DNA of 64,000 nucleotides from Planococcus versutus. GTDB taxonomy: Bacteria > Bacillota > Bacilli > Bacillales_A > Planococcaceae. Shown piece by piece: positions 1-7,213 of the stretch (positions are counted from its first letter, which is position 1; the number at the start of each line of letters is the position of its first letter). The notes under the pieces are model-generated. The model ran no database searches. It was not told where the DNA came from and was given only the letters and a program-made list of their open reading frames with translations. The stretch spans positions 1,776,001 through 1,840,000 of the forward strand of contig NZ_CP016540.2 in NCBI RefSeq assembly GCF_001186155.3, in the 5' to 3' direction. Position numbers and translations under genes: made by a program.

Positions 1-20
1 TGCACTTAAAAAGAAAACTT

Positions 21-54
21 AAACGCCTAACCAGGAAACTGGTTAGGCGTTTTC
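21..54 (+). terminator. Rho-independent terminator at window edge
   Basis: A 13-bp inverted repeat (arm AAACGCCTAACCA) closes a 6-nt loop and runs into TTTCTC. It would end a gene lying to the left of the window. The T-tract is short. Confidence 0.7.
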
Positions 55-262
55 TCGTACAAGACGATTTACAAGTAGGCATTAGGAAAACAAAGGTGAC
101 AAGCTTATACTTGAACCTCTTGCCTTTTGATAAGCTGCGTTATGTAAATTTTTATTCACTCAAGATACGTTCTTGAAGCCTTATAATATGGACATTTGAA
201 TGTATCATTTTTCTGAAAACTTCAGTTTTGCCCACTTTTTCGGAAATGCAATTGAATCTGTG

Positions 263-302
263 TTTTGAATGTAACTTACTTACACTTAAGTTACATTCAA
301 AA
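263..302. repeat. Palindromic site R1 (dif/lox-like 28-bp family)
   Basis: Perfect 16-bp arms (TTTTGAATGTAACTTA and its complement) surround 8 nt. The 28-bp core (269-296) has left arm ATGTAACTTAC, spacer TTACAC and right arm TTAAGTTACAT. This is the first of seven copies, all in the first 10.6 kb. The right arm resembles the XerD arm of E. coli dif (TTATGTTAAAT) at 9 of 11 positions. No T-tract follows, so it is not an ordinary terminator. Confidence 0.85.
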
Positions 303-419
303 TGAGTAGAAAAATCTCTTTGAATTACTTTTTTTTAGAAAAACGAAACCTTTATGGAGAAAAATGGTATATATAATACTGAGTGAAATATTAAAATTTT
401 CTAGCGAAAGGAACATAAT

Positions 420-644
420 ATGTTTAAATCAAATTTTACTAACCAAGTACTTCGAATTGCAGGATTATGGGCCGTGTACTTTATTATCTTGTTTACTAGT
501 GATTTCTTTTCCTATTCTCAAAATAAAACCTTTTTTGTTATTGTTACAGCACTTTATATTTTGCTAACGATCTTCTTCCTTTGGAGAATAAAAAAACCAA
601 GTAAAAAAGCGCGCTATCAAGAGAATGGGCAAAGCACGACTTAA
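420..644 (+). CDS. Small two-helix membrane protein, unknown function
   Basis: A 74-aa protein of unknown function. Two hydrophobic stretches (about residues 10-28 and 37-56) predict two membrane helices, followed by a basic, lysine-rich tail (KKPSKKAR) that should face the cytoplasm. The start is supported by AAAGGA ten bases upstream. It is the only gene between palindromic sites R1 and R2, so it looks like the cargo of a one-gene module, and a strong terminator follows. I do not recognise the family. It could be a small stress or phage-related membrane peptide, but nothing proves that. Confidence 0.6.
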   Translation: MFKSNFTNQVLRIAGLWAVYFIILFTSDFFSYSQNKTFFVIVTALYILLTIFFLWRIKKPSKKARYQENGQSTT

Positions 645-670
645 GTGCCGATATGTAAATAATTAAGGTG

Positions 671-708
671 GCCAGACAAGGGATTTAAACCCCTTGTCTG
701 GCTTTTTT
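671..708 (+). terminator. Rho-independent terminator
   Basis: The stem GCCAGACAAGGGG with its complement closes over an AT loop and is followed by TTTTTT. It ends the 74-aa membrane-protein gene. Its T-tract runs directly into palindromic site R2. Confidence 0.85.
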
Positions 709-740
709 GAATGTAACTTACTTGCTATTAAGTTACATTC
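709..740. repeat. Palindromic site R2 (28-bp family)
   Basis: Arms of 12 bp (GAATGTAACTTA and complement) surround CTTGCTAT. The 28-bp core is 711-738: left arm ATGTAACTTAC, spacer TTGCTA, right arm TTAAGTTACAT. It shares the left-arm variant (…TTAC) with R1, so R1 and R2 are in the same orientation. Confidence 0.85.
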
Positions 741-751
741 GTTCTCAACTT

Positions 752-1120
752 CTAACATATCTCAATTGATTTACAGGTAATCTGACAATCCATCATAGGA
801 ATAACCATTTTAACTTGATAAAGATGGACGTCTTCTACTAAAATTTCTCTAATTGAGATGTCATGAAAATAGAAAGCTAAGTCATTGGGGGATTGTGGAA
901 TATCTCCTTTTGCCCCTTCCAGCCAATTATTGAAGATGGTTGAAAAACATTCTTTAAACAGAACGGTATACTCTCTTTCTTCGCCCTCAACATCGCTTAA
1001 ACCCATATATTTCATTGTCACTAAATGCTTGGTATGATCATAGTTTAAACCCTTTAATTCTGAATCAATATAGTGAGTAGCCATTAATTTCTCTTCGAGT
1101 TCTTGACAACTTAGTTTCAA
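752..1120 (-). CDS. Hypothetical protein, 122 aa
   Basis: A soluble, acidic 122-aa protein without a signal peptide or membrane segment. I do not recognise the family. It starts at TTG, with GGAGG nine bases upstream on the minus strand. It has several cysteines, including a CQITC pair near the C-terminus, and a helix-rich middle around residues 45-80. It is the only gene between sites R2 and R3 and reads opposite to its left neighbour, as expected if modules are exchanged as units. Function is not assignable from sequence. Confidence 0.6.
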   Translation of the reverse strand: MKLSCQELEEKLMATHYIDSELKGLNYDHTKHLVTMKYMGLSDVEGEEREYTVLFKECFSTIFNNWLEGAKGDIPQSPNDLAFYFHDISIREILVEDVHLYQVKMVIPMMDCQITCKSIEIC

Positions 1121-1171
1121 TTTTTATAACCTCCACTACTAAACTTCAAATCAAAATGCTGTAAAGTTTCG

Positions 1172-1213
1172 GTTTTGAATGCAACTTAATTCACATTAAG
1201 TTGCATTCAAAAC
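1172..1213. repeat. Palindromic site R3 (28-bp family, compensatory variant)
   Basis: Perfect 19-bp arms (GTTTTGAATGCAACTTAAT and complement) around TCAC. The core is 1179-1206: left arm ATGCAACTTAA, spacer TTCACA, right arm TTAAGTTGCAT. Both arms carry the same T-to-C / A-to-G change relative to the family, so pairing is kept. The spacer is the exact reverse complement of that of R6. Confidence 0.85.
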
Positions 1214-1223
1214 ACATAAACCT

Positions 1224-1649
1224 TTAACTGTATATGTAAAGATCAAATTGTATCTCAGCATCTATGGTACTAGCAAAATTGATAATGTCTTTTTTAAAAT
1301 ACATAGCAGGTTTTTCATTATTTTCTATTTCGATGACAATCATAAAAATATACGTTAGTTCATATTCTTCTTTCAGCCGAATTAAGTTTTTCTCTTTTCC
1401 TTCAAGCGAACGCAAAAGTGGTTTTAGTTGATCATTGATGTCGGATGATTCTTGATATCCTGTACTCAATGTCCAGTCGGTTTCTACCCTTCTTCTGGTT
1501 CCAGATGAAGTAGTAGTACTGGTTTTCTTGATAATATCTCCTTTGACATGCGTTTCAGTTGGTTGAATGGCGAGTTCTTCAGTTATTTTCTCAGGTTGGA
1601 AGTAGTTACCAACTATGCTGAAGTAAGCCATAACTTTTGTAACATCCAT
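1224..1649 (-). CDS. DUF4279 domain-containing protein
   Basis: A 141-aa protein. The N-terminal pattern (AYFSIVGNYF, then PEKITEELAIQPTETHVKGD) is that of DUF4279, a small family of unknown function found in many Bacillales, often as a stand-alone gene. An open reading frame extends to 1745, but I choose the internal ATG because GGGGGAG lies at the right distance before it and the extension would run through palindromic site R4. It is flanked by sites R3 and R4, another single-gene module. No signal peptide or membrane segment is seen. Confidence 0.75.
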   Translation of the reverse strand: MDVTKVMAYFSIVGNYFQPEKITEELAIQPTETHVKGDIIKKTSTTTSSGTRRRVETDWTLSTGYQESSDINDQLKPLLRSLEGKEKNLIRLKEEYELTYIFMIVIEIENNEKPAMYFKKDIINFASTIDAEIQFDLYIYS

Positions 1650-1701
1650 ACAATCTCCCCCTTTGTACAAGCAGCAAAACAAACCCACTCTTTCAATCTG
1701 C

Positions 1702-1733
1702 GAATATAACTTAACTGCACATAAGTTACATTC
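1702..1733. repeat. Palindromic site R4 (28-bp family, inverted relative to R5)
   Basis: Twelve-bp arms with one mismatch (GAATATAACTTA versus TAAGTTACATTC) around ACTGCACA. The core is 1704-1731: left arm ATATAACTTAA, spacer CTGCAC, right arm ATAAGTTACAT. Read on the minus strand it equals R5 except for one base in an arm, so R4 and R5 are inverted copies of one site. Confidence 0.85.
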
Positions 1734-1754
1734 AAATCTCAGCAAACTGCAGTC

Positions 1755-2591
1755 TCAAATATATTGATATTCATCCCCATTCATTACTTGATAAAGTACA
1801 ATCTCCTGATTGAGTGAAATGGAGATAAAGTGGCTAGTTTCTGATGGATCTAGCCCTCTTAGGGCTCCTTGGACAGTTCCCAAAAGCACTGGTTTCTGTG
1901 TGCCAATTTTCAACTGATACATTTTCTGATTCGAATTGTAGGGATCAAAAAAGTAAGCGTACTTTCCTCTGATGCATAGTGCGTGGGCGCCATGCAGCAA
2001 TTCAGGAACCGGATATGTGCGACTCGTTCGCTCTTTTGAGTTTATTTCAACCAAAGGAAAATCAGTATAAGGAAAAATCCAGACAGACGTTCCTCTCCCT
2101 TTGCAAAGAGCATAACAGTCAGCTATTGAATTGGGATTCAATAAATCGGAATGGTATCGTAAGAGGATGTTGCCGGTCATATCGAAAAGTACGAGTCCCT
2201 CGGTAGAGATCCCGTTACCGAAAATCCCTTCGTCAAAATAACTGATCCAGATTCCTTCTTTCCCAACGACTATCTCTTCGAACGCCTCTCCTCCCTTGAA
2301 GGAATAGAGAAGTTTTCCAGACGAGTCTACAATGAATATATTCCTTCTGTCATTTTCATAGGTAGCTGTCAAAAAACGATTGTCATCAATCCAACGAATC
2401 TTCGTTAGTTTGCATGATGTAAAGCTCACTGCTATTTCTACACCATTCAATTGAACAACGGTTTTCTTATGTCTACGAAGAATTACTGCCAACCCGTACT
2501 TGTCTCTCCAGTCTGCGTCAACGATTTCTACTGACTTTTCTTGCTGGGAAGAAACTGTATAAATGACCTCTTTGGTTAATGTCTGACTCAA
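1755..2591 (-). CDS. Predicted beta-propeller-like protein, unknown function
   Basis: A 278-aa soluble protein with no signal peptide. Repeated short beta-strand patterns with conserved Trp/Tyr and Gly-Asp turns (such as RWIDDNRFLTATYEN, LLYSFKGGEAFEEIVVG and YAYFFDPYNSNQKMYQL) suggest a beta-propeller, but I cannot name a family. The frame is open from GTG at 2612, but that stretch contains the AGGAGG ribosome site, so TTG at 2591 (eight-base spacing) is the likely start. It is the first gene inside the large R4-R5 module. Function is unknown. Confidence 0.6.
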   Translation of the reverse strand: MSQTLTKEVIYTVSSQQEKSVEIVDADWRDKYGLAVILRRHKKTVVQLNGVEIAVSFTSCKLTKIRWIDDNRFLTATYENDRRNIFIVDSSGKLLYSFKGGEAFEEIVVGKEGIWISYFDEGIFGNGISTEGLVLFDMTGNILLRYHSDLLNPNSIADCYALCKGRGTSVWIFPYTDFPLVEINSKERTSRTYPVPELLHGAHALCIRGKYAYFFDPYNSNQKMYQLKIGTQKPVLLGTVQGALRGLDPSETSHFISISLNQEIVLYQVMNGDEYQYI

Positions 2592-2690
2592 AATAACTCC
2601 TCCTGATTTCACACCGAATAGTTCTTTTTCTTTATTTCCTTAATGTACCAATGCAAAGATGTAAAAGCTAGCTAATTTTACAGAGAAAAC

Positions 2691-2811
2691 CGTTCGTAAA
2701 AGTACAGCTTTACGAACGCTTTAAAAACAAAGAAAAAATAACAAAAGAACGTTCGTAAAGGTCTCAACACACTTTACGAACGTTCTTTTATTGTATGCCA
2801 CGTTTACGAAC
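2691..2811. repeat. Left compound inverted repeat, res-like (site I 28 bp, site II, half site)
   Basis: Three elements share the half-site CGTTCGTAAA. Element I (2691-2718) is a 28-bp dyad with an 8-nt centre. Element II (2747-2785) has 14-bp arms (GAACGTTCGTAAAG and complement) around 11 nt. A lone half-site lies at 2803-2811. A 28-bp site followed about 62 bp away by a second, wider dyad resembles the I/II layout of Tn3-type resolution sites. An inverted copy of I and II lies at 5899-5994, so the pair brackets 3.3 kb. Confidence 0.8.
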
Positions 2812-2849
2812 ACAAACCACCCGTGTGTAACCTGGTTGTTCCTCACAAG

Positions 2850-3464
2850 TCAGGTTATTCTTCTATCGAATTTCTCCATCTTCTGCGGTTGAATGGCTTT
2901 GAAAAATTTTCGTACCATACTCCGTTCGGCAATTTCATGTGAAATCACAAAGTAACAAAAATCTTCCAGTGTATCTTGTTGCATCAATACACTTTCTTCG
3001 TCTTCTTCAATGGTGATGTAAATCGGGGCATCTTCAATGACTTCACGAATATCCAAGTCATTGCTACAAATGATTCCTGCACTCAGGAGCATGGCGGCTG
3101 CTAGGCTATGAATTTCGCCAAGGTCGTTTGTGTTTTTCAATCGGCGTCCTTCAGCCTCTTTTTTTACATCGAGTTGATAAAATGCCTTGCGCATTTCCCT
3201 CAGATAGATCACATATAAATCATACAATTCTTCTGTCGGGATGAGCGTTTCTGCTTGCGGATCAAACAAAATCCATTGCCCACTCGCTATGAATTGGTCT
3301 GCCTTTTTTCGTACCGATGCTACCTGAAGCTCATTTAGAACTTCTATATGAATATAAATCTCTTCGTATAACTGATTCAACCATTGAAATACATCCGTCT
3401 TCTGAAAACTTCCAGCATGAATGATCATATTAGCGTCAATAAACACTTTGCCTTTACGTTTCAT
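2850..3464 (-). CDS. PIN-domain protein, putative toxin ribonuclease
   Basis: A 204-aa protein with a PIN-type nuclease pattern. The first acidic residue lies in VFIDANMIIH near the N-terminus. A second acidic cluster is in NTNDLGEIHSLAAAML, and a third in ICSNDLDIREV. PIN proteins are usually Mg-dependent RNases and often the toxin of a toxin-antitoxin pair. The ATG at 3464 has AGAGG nine bases upstream; a GTG at 3485 is also possible. Either start overlaps the protease gene, so translation is probably coupled. It is the last gene of an HTH / ImmA-IrrE / PIN operon. At about 200 aa it is longer than a VapC toxin. Confidence 0.75.
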   Translation of the reverse strand: MKRKGKVFIDANMIIHAGSFQKTDVFQWLNQLYEEIYIHIEVLNELQVASVRKKADQFIASGQWILFDPQAETLIPTEELYDLYVIYLREMRKAFYQLDVKKEAEGRRLKNTNDLGEIHSLAAAMLLSAGIICSNDLDIREVIEDAPIYITIEEDEESVLMQQDTLEDFCYFVISHEIAERSMVRKFFKAIQPQKMEKFDRRIT

Positions 3465-4209
3465 GCTGTTCTGCCTCTGCGACACGCTTCATTTCTTGTT
3501 CCTGTAATTTTTTCGCCAACTGGCTGTTATACTTCTTTAGTTTGTGGGATGCGCCCAAAGAATCAACGACTCCATTTTCAAGAGCTTCTTCGACAACACG
3601 CTCATAGGCAGTAAAACGTTCAAGCCGTTGGGAAACATCTAACGTGCTCTCAGACAAGTCCAACTTTACTCGTTCGTTCTTCCATTCCTCTTCCGTAAAG
3701 GAAATTCCACTAAGGGAAATCCCTAATTCTTTCAACCGGCGAACCACGGCTTCATAAGGAACTTCCGAAAAATCTGCAATGAGAATAACGGATTCTTTCG
3801 GCTCATATAATTTCTTGAACTGAAGCCATAAATCCTTCATTATTGCCTTCGGCAACATAATGGCTGCGGCAAATCGATCGGCTGCGCGTTCGTGATCAAA
3901 ATGTTCATCTTGTAACTGGCTAGCTTCCGATAAATGCCATAGCTCATGCGCTGCGGTGAAATAACGCACCCGCAATGAATGGAACGTATTCAGCGCAATA
4001 AATTGCGTCCCCGATTCATGACTGACAGCTGCCCCGTAGTAAGTTGGATCTTCTACGTATTGGTAAATCACGTTTGCCTTACTCGCAAGGATTCGTTCGA
4101 TATGAGAGCCAATAAAGATCGCACTGGCGGTAGTTTCTGCTAAAAAATCAGCCGCAAACGCTTCTGCGACTGCCTCTGCCTGTTTTTTACGATCCATTCG
4201 TTTGCCCAC
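3454..4209 (-). CDS. ImmA/IrrE family metallo-endopeptidase
   Basis: A 251-aa protein. The zinc-protease motif AAHELWHL (HExxH) sits at about residues 87-94, with the third ligand region ERAADRFAAAIMLP about 20 residues later, as in the ImmA/IrrE (COG2856) family. These proteases cleave repressors or antitoxins in response to DNA damage or phage signals. The GTG start overlaps the end of the upstream HTH gene by 23 bp; an ATG four codons later is an alternative. With an XRE regulator before it and a PIN nuclease after it, a role in controlling the regulator is the best inference. Confidence 0.85.
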   Translation of the reverse strand: MGKRMDRKKQAEAVAEAFAADFLAETTASAIFIGSHIERILASKANVIYQYVEDPTYYGAAVSHESGTQFIALNTFHSLRVRYFTAAHELWHLSEASQLQDEHFDHERAADRFAAAIMLPKAIMKDLWLQFKKLYEPKESVILIADFSEVPYEAVVRRLKELGISLSGISFTEEEWKNERVKLDLSESTLDVSQRLERFTAYERVVEEALENGVVDSLGASHKLKKYNSQLAKKLQEQEMKRVAEAEQHET

Positions 4210-4531
4210 GCTTTAAACCCAGGTAATCTTCAATCACAAACAACAACTCTTGCACTTCTTGCTTGGAACGTCGATTGGACGTGGTTCCTCTCAGCTGAAC
4301 AACCAACCGTTTTGAGTTGAGAGAGCTGTCTTCCATCAGTTCATTCACCGACATCCCAAGTACTTTTGCTAACTCAGGGATTCTTTTGGGTTGAATTGTT
4401 CGATTCCCCGACAGCATATGACCAACTAATGCTTTGCTTATGTTTAGTTCTTCAGCTAACCATTGATGGGACTTTCCATTTTCTTGGAGCCAGATTTTCA
4501 CTTTTTCGATTACTACTTCATTTGTTCTCAT
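4187..4531 (-). CDS. XRE-family HTH regulator (antitoxin or repressor)
   Basis: A 114-aa protein. Residues 8-65 form a Cro/CI-type helix-turn-helix (SHQWLAEELNISKALVGHML, then the typical VLGMSVNELME). The C-terminal 45 residues are charged and may contact the protease or the PIN protein. AGGAGG lies at normal spacing before the ATG. The promoter has a 16-bp palindrome over its -35 box, a likely operator for autorepression. It opens the HTH / ImmA-IrrE / PIN operon and overlaps the next gene. Confidence 0.85.
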   Translation of the reverse strand: MRTNEVVIEKVKIWLQENGKSHQWLAEELNISKALVGHMLSGNRTIQPKRIPELAKVLGMSVNELMEDSSLNSKRLVVQLRGTTSNRRSKQEVQELLFVIEDYLGLKRGQTNGS

Positions 4532-4558
4532 ACTCTACCGCCTCCTCTAACTACATCT

Positions 4559-4587
4559 ATTATACAACTTTTTGTAGTCGACTACAA
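4559..4587 (-). promoter_or_regulatory. Sigma-A promoter with palindromic operator for the XRE-protease-PIN operon
   Basis: On the minus strand, TTGTAG and TATAAT are separated by exactly 17 bp. The perfect 16-bp palindrome TTGTAGTCGACTACAA (4572-4587) covers the -35 box. A repressor bound there would block RNA polymerase. The adjacent XRE protein is the obvious candidate binder. Confidence 0.75.
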
Positions 4588-4947
4588 TTTAACTTACTTT
4601 TTCTTTCTTCTGTCTCTTCCATAGTCACTAATGAACAACTTCTTTTTGAGCCACGGCATAGTTGGATAATTTTAAGCGCTTATGATCGGACTATGTTCAT
4701 CCTATAGTAATACCAATCATTCCGGCCGCTGCAGTTGGGAACTATATAATAGAAGAAACTCATGTTACACTGGGAAGAACAGAACCCATCACGCCTTTTC
4801 ATCATGCGGACCACGGTGGGTCAAATACTTTTTGAGCCTTATACTAATAAAGTTAAGCTATTAAGGTGGGAAAGGTTCCCCATGCGCTCACGATGAGTTA
4901 TCAGAGATCCCGGATACGCCGCCCGGGTAATAGCTCCCTAAACAAGT
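4588..4947. other. Intergenic stretch with a coding-like fossil
   Basis: No intact gene is seen. On the plus strand an open stretch of about 48 codons from about 4684 to 4832 reads sensibly (IPAAAVGNYIIEETHVTLG, ending HHADHGGSNTF) but has no start or ribosome site. It may be the C-terminal relic of a gene; I cannot name the family. The rest shows no clear signal. Confidence 0.3.
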
Positions 4948-4980
4948 AACTCCGCTAACTTCGGTTAGCGGAGTTTTTTT
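4948..4980 (+). terminator. Rho-independent terminator
   Basis: A 12-bp stem (AACTCCGCTAAC and complement) closes a TTCG tetraloop and is followed by TTTTT. It reads on the plus strand, so it may belong to the fossil gene to its left. It also lies just downstream of the minus-strand recombinase gene. Confidence 0.85.
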
Positions 4981-5018
4981 ACATGCTTGATTTTCTTACA
5001 ATCCGTACTTTGTTAAGG

Positions 5019-5572
5019 TTATTGTTTTTCTAAGTAACGATAAATGGTGGTACGAGAAATCCCCCATCTTTCAGCCACATCTTTGATGGGGGTCCCCCTT
5101 GAATCAATGAACGCATCATCTCAATATCTTTTGGTCCGAATTTTTCTGGCCGTCCACCTAGCCGTCCTCTCGCTCTGGCAGCGGTTCGTCCTGCAGCTGA
5201 ACGTTCTTCAATCAAGTTTCGTTCAAATTCAGCGAATGCCGCAAACAAGTGGAACATCAATTGCCCCGTTGCATTGCGTTTATCCATCGTCAAGTTTTCC
5301 TGCAAACTATGGAAGGCGACACCCCGTTCATTTAAAGCATTCACCAGTTGAATCAAGTCCTGCATATTTCGTCCCAAGCGATCCAATCGCCAAACCACAA
5401 TCGTATCTCCTTCACGAGCATACGAGATGGCTTCTTCTAAACCAGGCCGTTGTTTTTTCGTCCCACTCATTTTGTCGTGGAATGTTTTATCGCAGCCGTA
5501 AGCTGTTAACGCATCCATCTGTAAATCCAAATTTTGTAATCCTGTAGACACACGCGCATATCCAATGAGCAC
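5019..5572 (-). pseudogene. Serine recombinase (resolvase/invertase family), frameshifted in its C-terminal HTH
   Basis: The first 155 or so residues are a full resolvase catalytic domain: IGYARVSTG with the catalytic Ser, the DKMSGTKKQRPGL region, VVWRLDRLGRN and the ERNLIEERSAAGR helix. The start is GTG at 5572 after GAGGAGG. Near the end a run of five G is followed by five C. The current frame reads GGPPSKMWLKDGG and stops at 5030. One extra G restores the expected HTH (TPIKDVAERWGISRTTIYRYLEK) and a stop at 5019. The DNA-binding domain is thus lost, unless this is a sequencing error or a phase-variable tract. It lies within the 3.3-kb segment bounded by res-like repeats. Confidence 0.85.
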
Positions 5573-5898
5573 TCGATCCCTCCTCTCTTCTTTTTCGATG
5601 AATCTATTGTACCATAAGATAAAAACGGCGCAGTTAATGCACATAGAATACTGTACAGGGTTTTATAACACGAAACGCATGAAAAAAGATCCTTTTCAAA
5701 CCGACGAATGTCGTGTTCAGAAAAGGACGAGTTTTGGAACAGAGGACGTTAGCATAAAATTCAAAGTTGATAAACTTTCTTGAATCGAAACACCTCTACA
5801 AAATGACGAAATCAAAATAAGAGCCAGCGGGATTCGTAATGACATATTTTAATGCTGTTTCTTCTATATAGGGTTTGTAAGAGTATAAAAAAATTAGT
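5573..5898. other. Intergenic stretch upstream of the recombinase
   Basis: No gene is supported. It contains the recombinase ribosome site region and AT-rich DNA. There are weak inverted motifs (ATAACACGAAACGC / GTCGTGTT around 5668-5720) that could be part of a recombination or operator site, but they are too imperfect to call. Confidence 0.3.
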
Positions 5899-5994
5899 GA
5901 ACGTTCGCAAAGTGTCTTACCACATTTACGAACGTTCTTTTTAGCGTTTTTCACTTGTTTTTGAAGCGTTCGCAAAGCTGTACTTTTACGAACG
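5899..5994. repeat. Right compound inverted repeat, res-like
   Basis: Inverted copy of 2691-2785. Element II (5899-5937) has arms GAACGTTCGCAAAG / TTTACGAACGTTC around 12 nt. Element I (5967-5994) is a 28-bp dyad with spacer CTGTAC, the reverse complement of GTACAG in the left copy. The intervening linker is also conserved, so about 100 bp is duplicated in inverted orientation. Confidence 0.8.
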
Positions 5995-6083
5995 GTTACT
6001 ATTTCCAAAATTATCTAGCTATTGTTTTAAATTCTGAGTATATTTAAGTTAAGAATTCTGATTTTATCTAAGGAGGTTGCGCT

Positions 6084-6284
6084 ATGTTTTCTACACATCC
6101 GAAATTAGTCATTCTCACTTACGTCGCATTGACGATCAGTATGCTTCTAATGTTGTTCCTGTTTCCGAATAACGAGTACAAGATTTGGCTGGCGATCCTG
6201 ATCCCGTTCATCGTCTGGCTCCCATTCGATATACTCTGGTTGAGACGCAGACGAGAACAAAAACGCAATTCAACAACAAACTAG
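6084..6284 (+). CDS. Small two-helix membrane protein, unknown function
   Basis: A 66-aa protein with two hydrophobic helices (about residues 8-27 and 33-50), followed by an arginine-rich end (LRRRREQKR). AAGGAGG precedes the ATG at good spacing. The family is not recognised. It resembles the 74-aa protein of the R1-R2 module only in layout (two helices plus basic tail), not in sequence. It sits just outside the right res-like repeat, and a possible weak hairpin follows. Confidence 0.55.
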   Translation: MFSTHPKLVILTYVALTISMLLMLFLFPNNEYKIWLAILIPFIVWLPFDILWLRRRREQKRNSTTN

Positions 6285-6361
6285 TATAATAAAAATAGAC
6301 AAGGGGTAACTAAGGCTGCCTATTTTTATGGCGAAAAACAAATGAAACGGATGGTTAAGCA

Positions 6362-6406
6362 ATGGGATTGGACATGTATTTAGAAACATTACCGGAAGTC
6401 CTATAA
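6362..6406 (+). pseudogene. Gene-start remnant (MGLDMYL motif)
   Basis: Fifteen codons read MGLDMYLETLPEVL and stop. MGLDMYL is the conserved beginning of a family of small phage and plasmid proteins of unknown function. Only the N-terminus remains, so I read it as a fossil rather than a working peptide gene. Confidence 0.35.
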
Positions 6407-6451
6407 GAAAAATAAAAAAGAAGATGCTATGAACTCAGCATTTTTTTGTTT

Positions 6452-6691
6452 TTAATTTCTTTCGATAACCGTTTTTATGTCAACCAGAGCTGTATAGAGG
6501 ATGAATACGGAATCTGAAGGGCGTTTTGATGCGATATGTTGCAACAGTATATTTATAAGGTGCAATACTTCATTAATCGGAAAATCCTCAGAAAAGTGAT
6601 TGAACAAACTGAAAGTTAGGCTTATCATTTGAATAAGTGGCAAAGAAGGTCGATTGTTTGAAGTTAAGCAAACGGGCCATCTTATTGCCAT
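6452..6691 (-). CDS. Possible small protein, 79 aa
   Basis: An open frame of 79 codons, with a helical and hydrophobic middle and a plausible C-terminal helix (ALVDIKTVIERN). The ATG lacks a convincing ribosome site, and I recognise no family. It may be the C-terminal fragment of a degraded gene. Listed only because the composition looks coding and the stretch is otherwise empty. Confidence 0.3.
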   Translation of the reverse strand: MAIRWPVCLTSNNRPSLPLIQMISLTFSLFNHFSEDFPINEVLHLINILLQHIASKRPSDSVFILYTALVDIKTVIERN

Positions 6692-6752
6692 CTATTGAAC
6701 TATAGCTCCTCAATTGAATAAGATCTTAAAGTAATTAGTGAATGGGTTTTTA

Positions 6753-6840
6753 ACTACCTTGCATAACAAGTCAAAGTAGTTTATCATTTGGATATATCTT
6801 GTTACGCAAGGTATATAACCATAACCCTTGTATTACAAGG
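6753..6840. promoter_or_regulatory. Promoter and three PadR-type operator copies
   Basis: Three related dyads occur in 90 bp: ACTACCTTGCATAACAAG (6753-6770), CTTGTTACGCAAGGTA (6798-6813) and the perfect CCTTG-TATTA-CAAGG (6826-6840). A plausible promoter, TTGGAT (6788) / TATATA (6812) with an 18-bp gap, has the middle dyad in its spacer. The adjacent padR gene probably represses itself through these sites. Confidence 0.65.
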
Positions 6841-6862
6841 TAGTGAACGGAGGAGGATATAT

Positions 6863-7213
6863 TTGTCAATGACGCAAATGCTCAAGGGCATAATTGATGG
6901 ATGTTTACTAGCTATTATCGAAAATGAAGAAGTCTATGGCTATGAACTAGCGGAGAAACTAGGAGGTTTCGGTTTTGACTCTTTCAGTGAGGGTACAATA
7001 TATCCATTGTTAATACGTATGCAGAAGGAAGAACTTGTTTCATCAACTTTTAAAAAATCTACTGCAGGACCTAAAAGAAAATATTACTCACTAACTCCCA
7101 AGGGTAAAGTAGAATTAGAAAATTTTATCGTACGTTGGAATACCTTACAAATCAATGTAAACAGAGTCTTACATTTCGAAACAGGCATAAAAGGGGATGA
7201 GACGAATGAATAG
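6863..7213 (+). CDS. PadR-family transcriptional regulator
   Basis: A 116-aa winged-helix regulator. The N-terminus (MTQMLKGIIDGCLLAIIENEEVYGYE) and the wing region (GTIYPLLIRMQKEELV, then GPKRKYYSLTPKG) are typical of PadR. AGGAGG lies before the TTG start; an ATG two codons later is an alternative. Three operator-like dyads precede it. The gene overlaps the next one by 8 bp. PadR regulators commonly control a downstream HAAS membrane protein that acts as a signalling partner, and that arrangement is seen here. Confidence 0.9.
   Translation: MSMTQMLKGIIDGCLLAIIENEEVYGYELAEKLGGFGFDSFSEGTIYPLLIRMQKEELVSSTFKKSTAGPKRKYYSLTPKGKVELENFIVRWNTLQINVNRVLHFETGIKGDETNE

Noticed and set aside
1979..2206. 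Plus-strand 75-codon frame
   Set aside because: It lies antisense within the propeller-like gene and has no ribosome site.
2691..2811. Compound repeat as transposon terminal inverted repeats
   Set aside because: No transposase lies in the segment and no target duplication is visible at the outer edges. The internal dyads fit a recombinase-binding site better.
4684..4832. Possible gene (HHADHGGSNTF ending)
   Set aside because: It looks coding but has no start or ribosome site, and I could not name the family; kept only as a fossil note.
5796..6008. Minus-strand 70-codon open frame
   Set aside because: It runs through the right res-like repeat and has no ribosome site; treated as chance.
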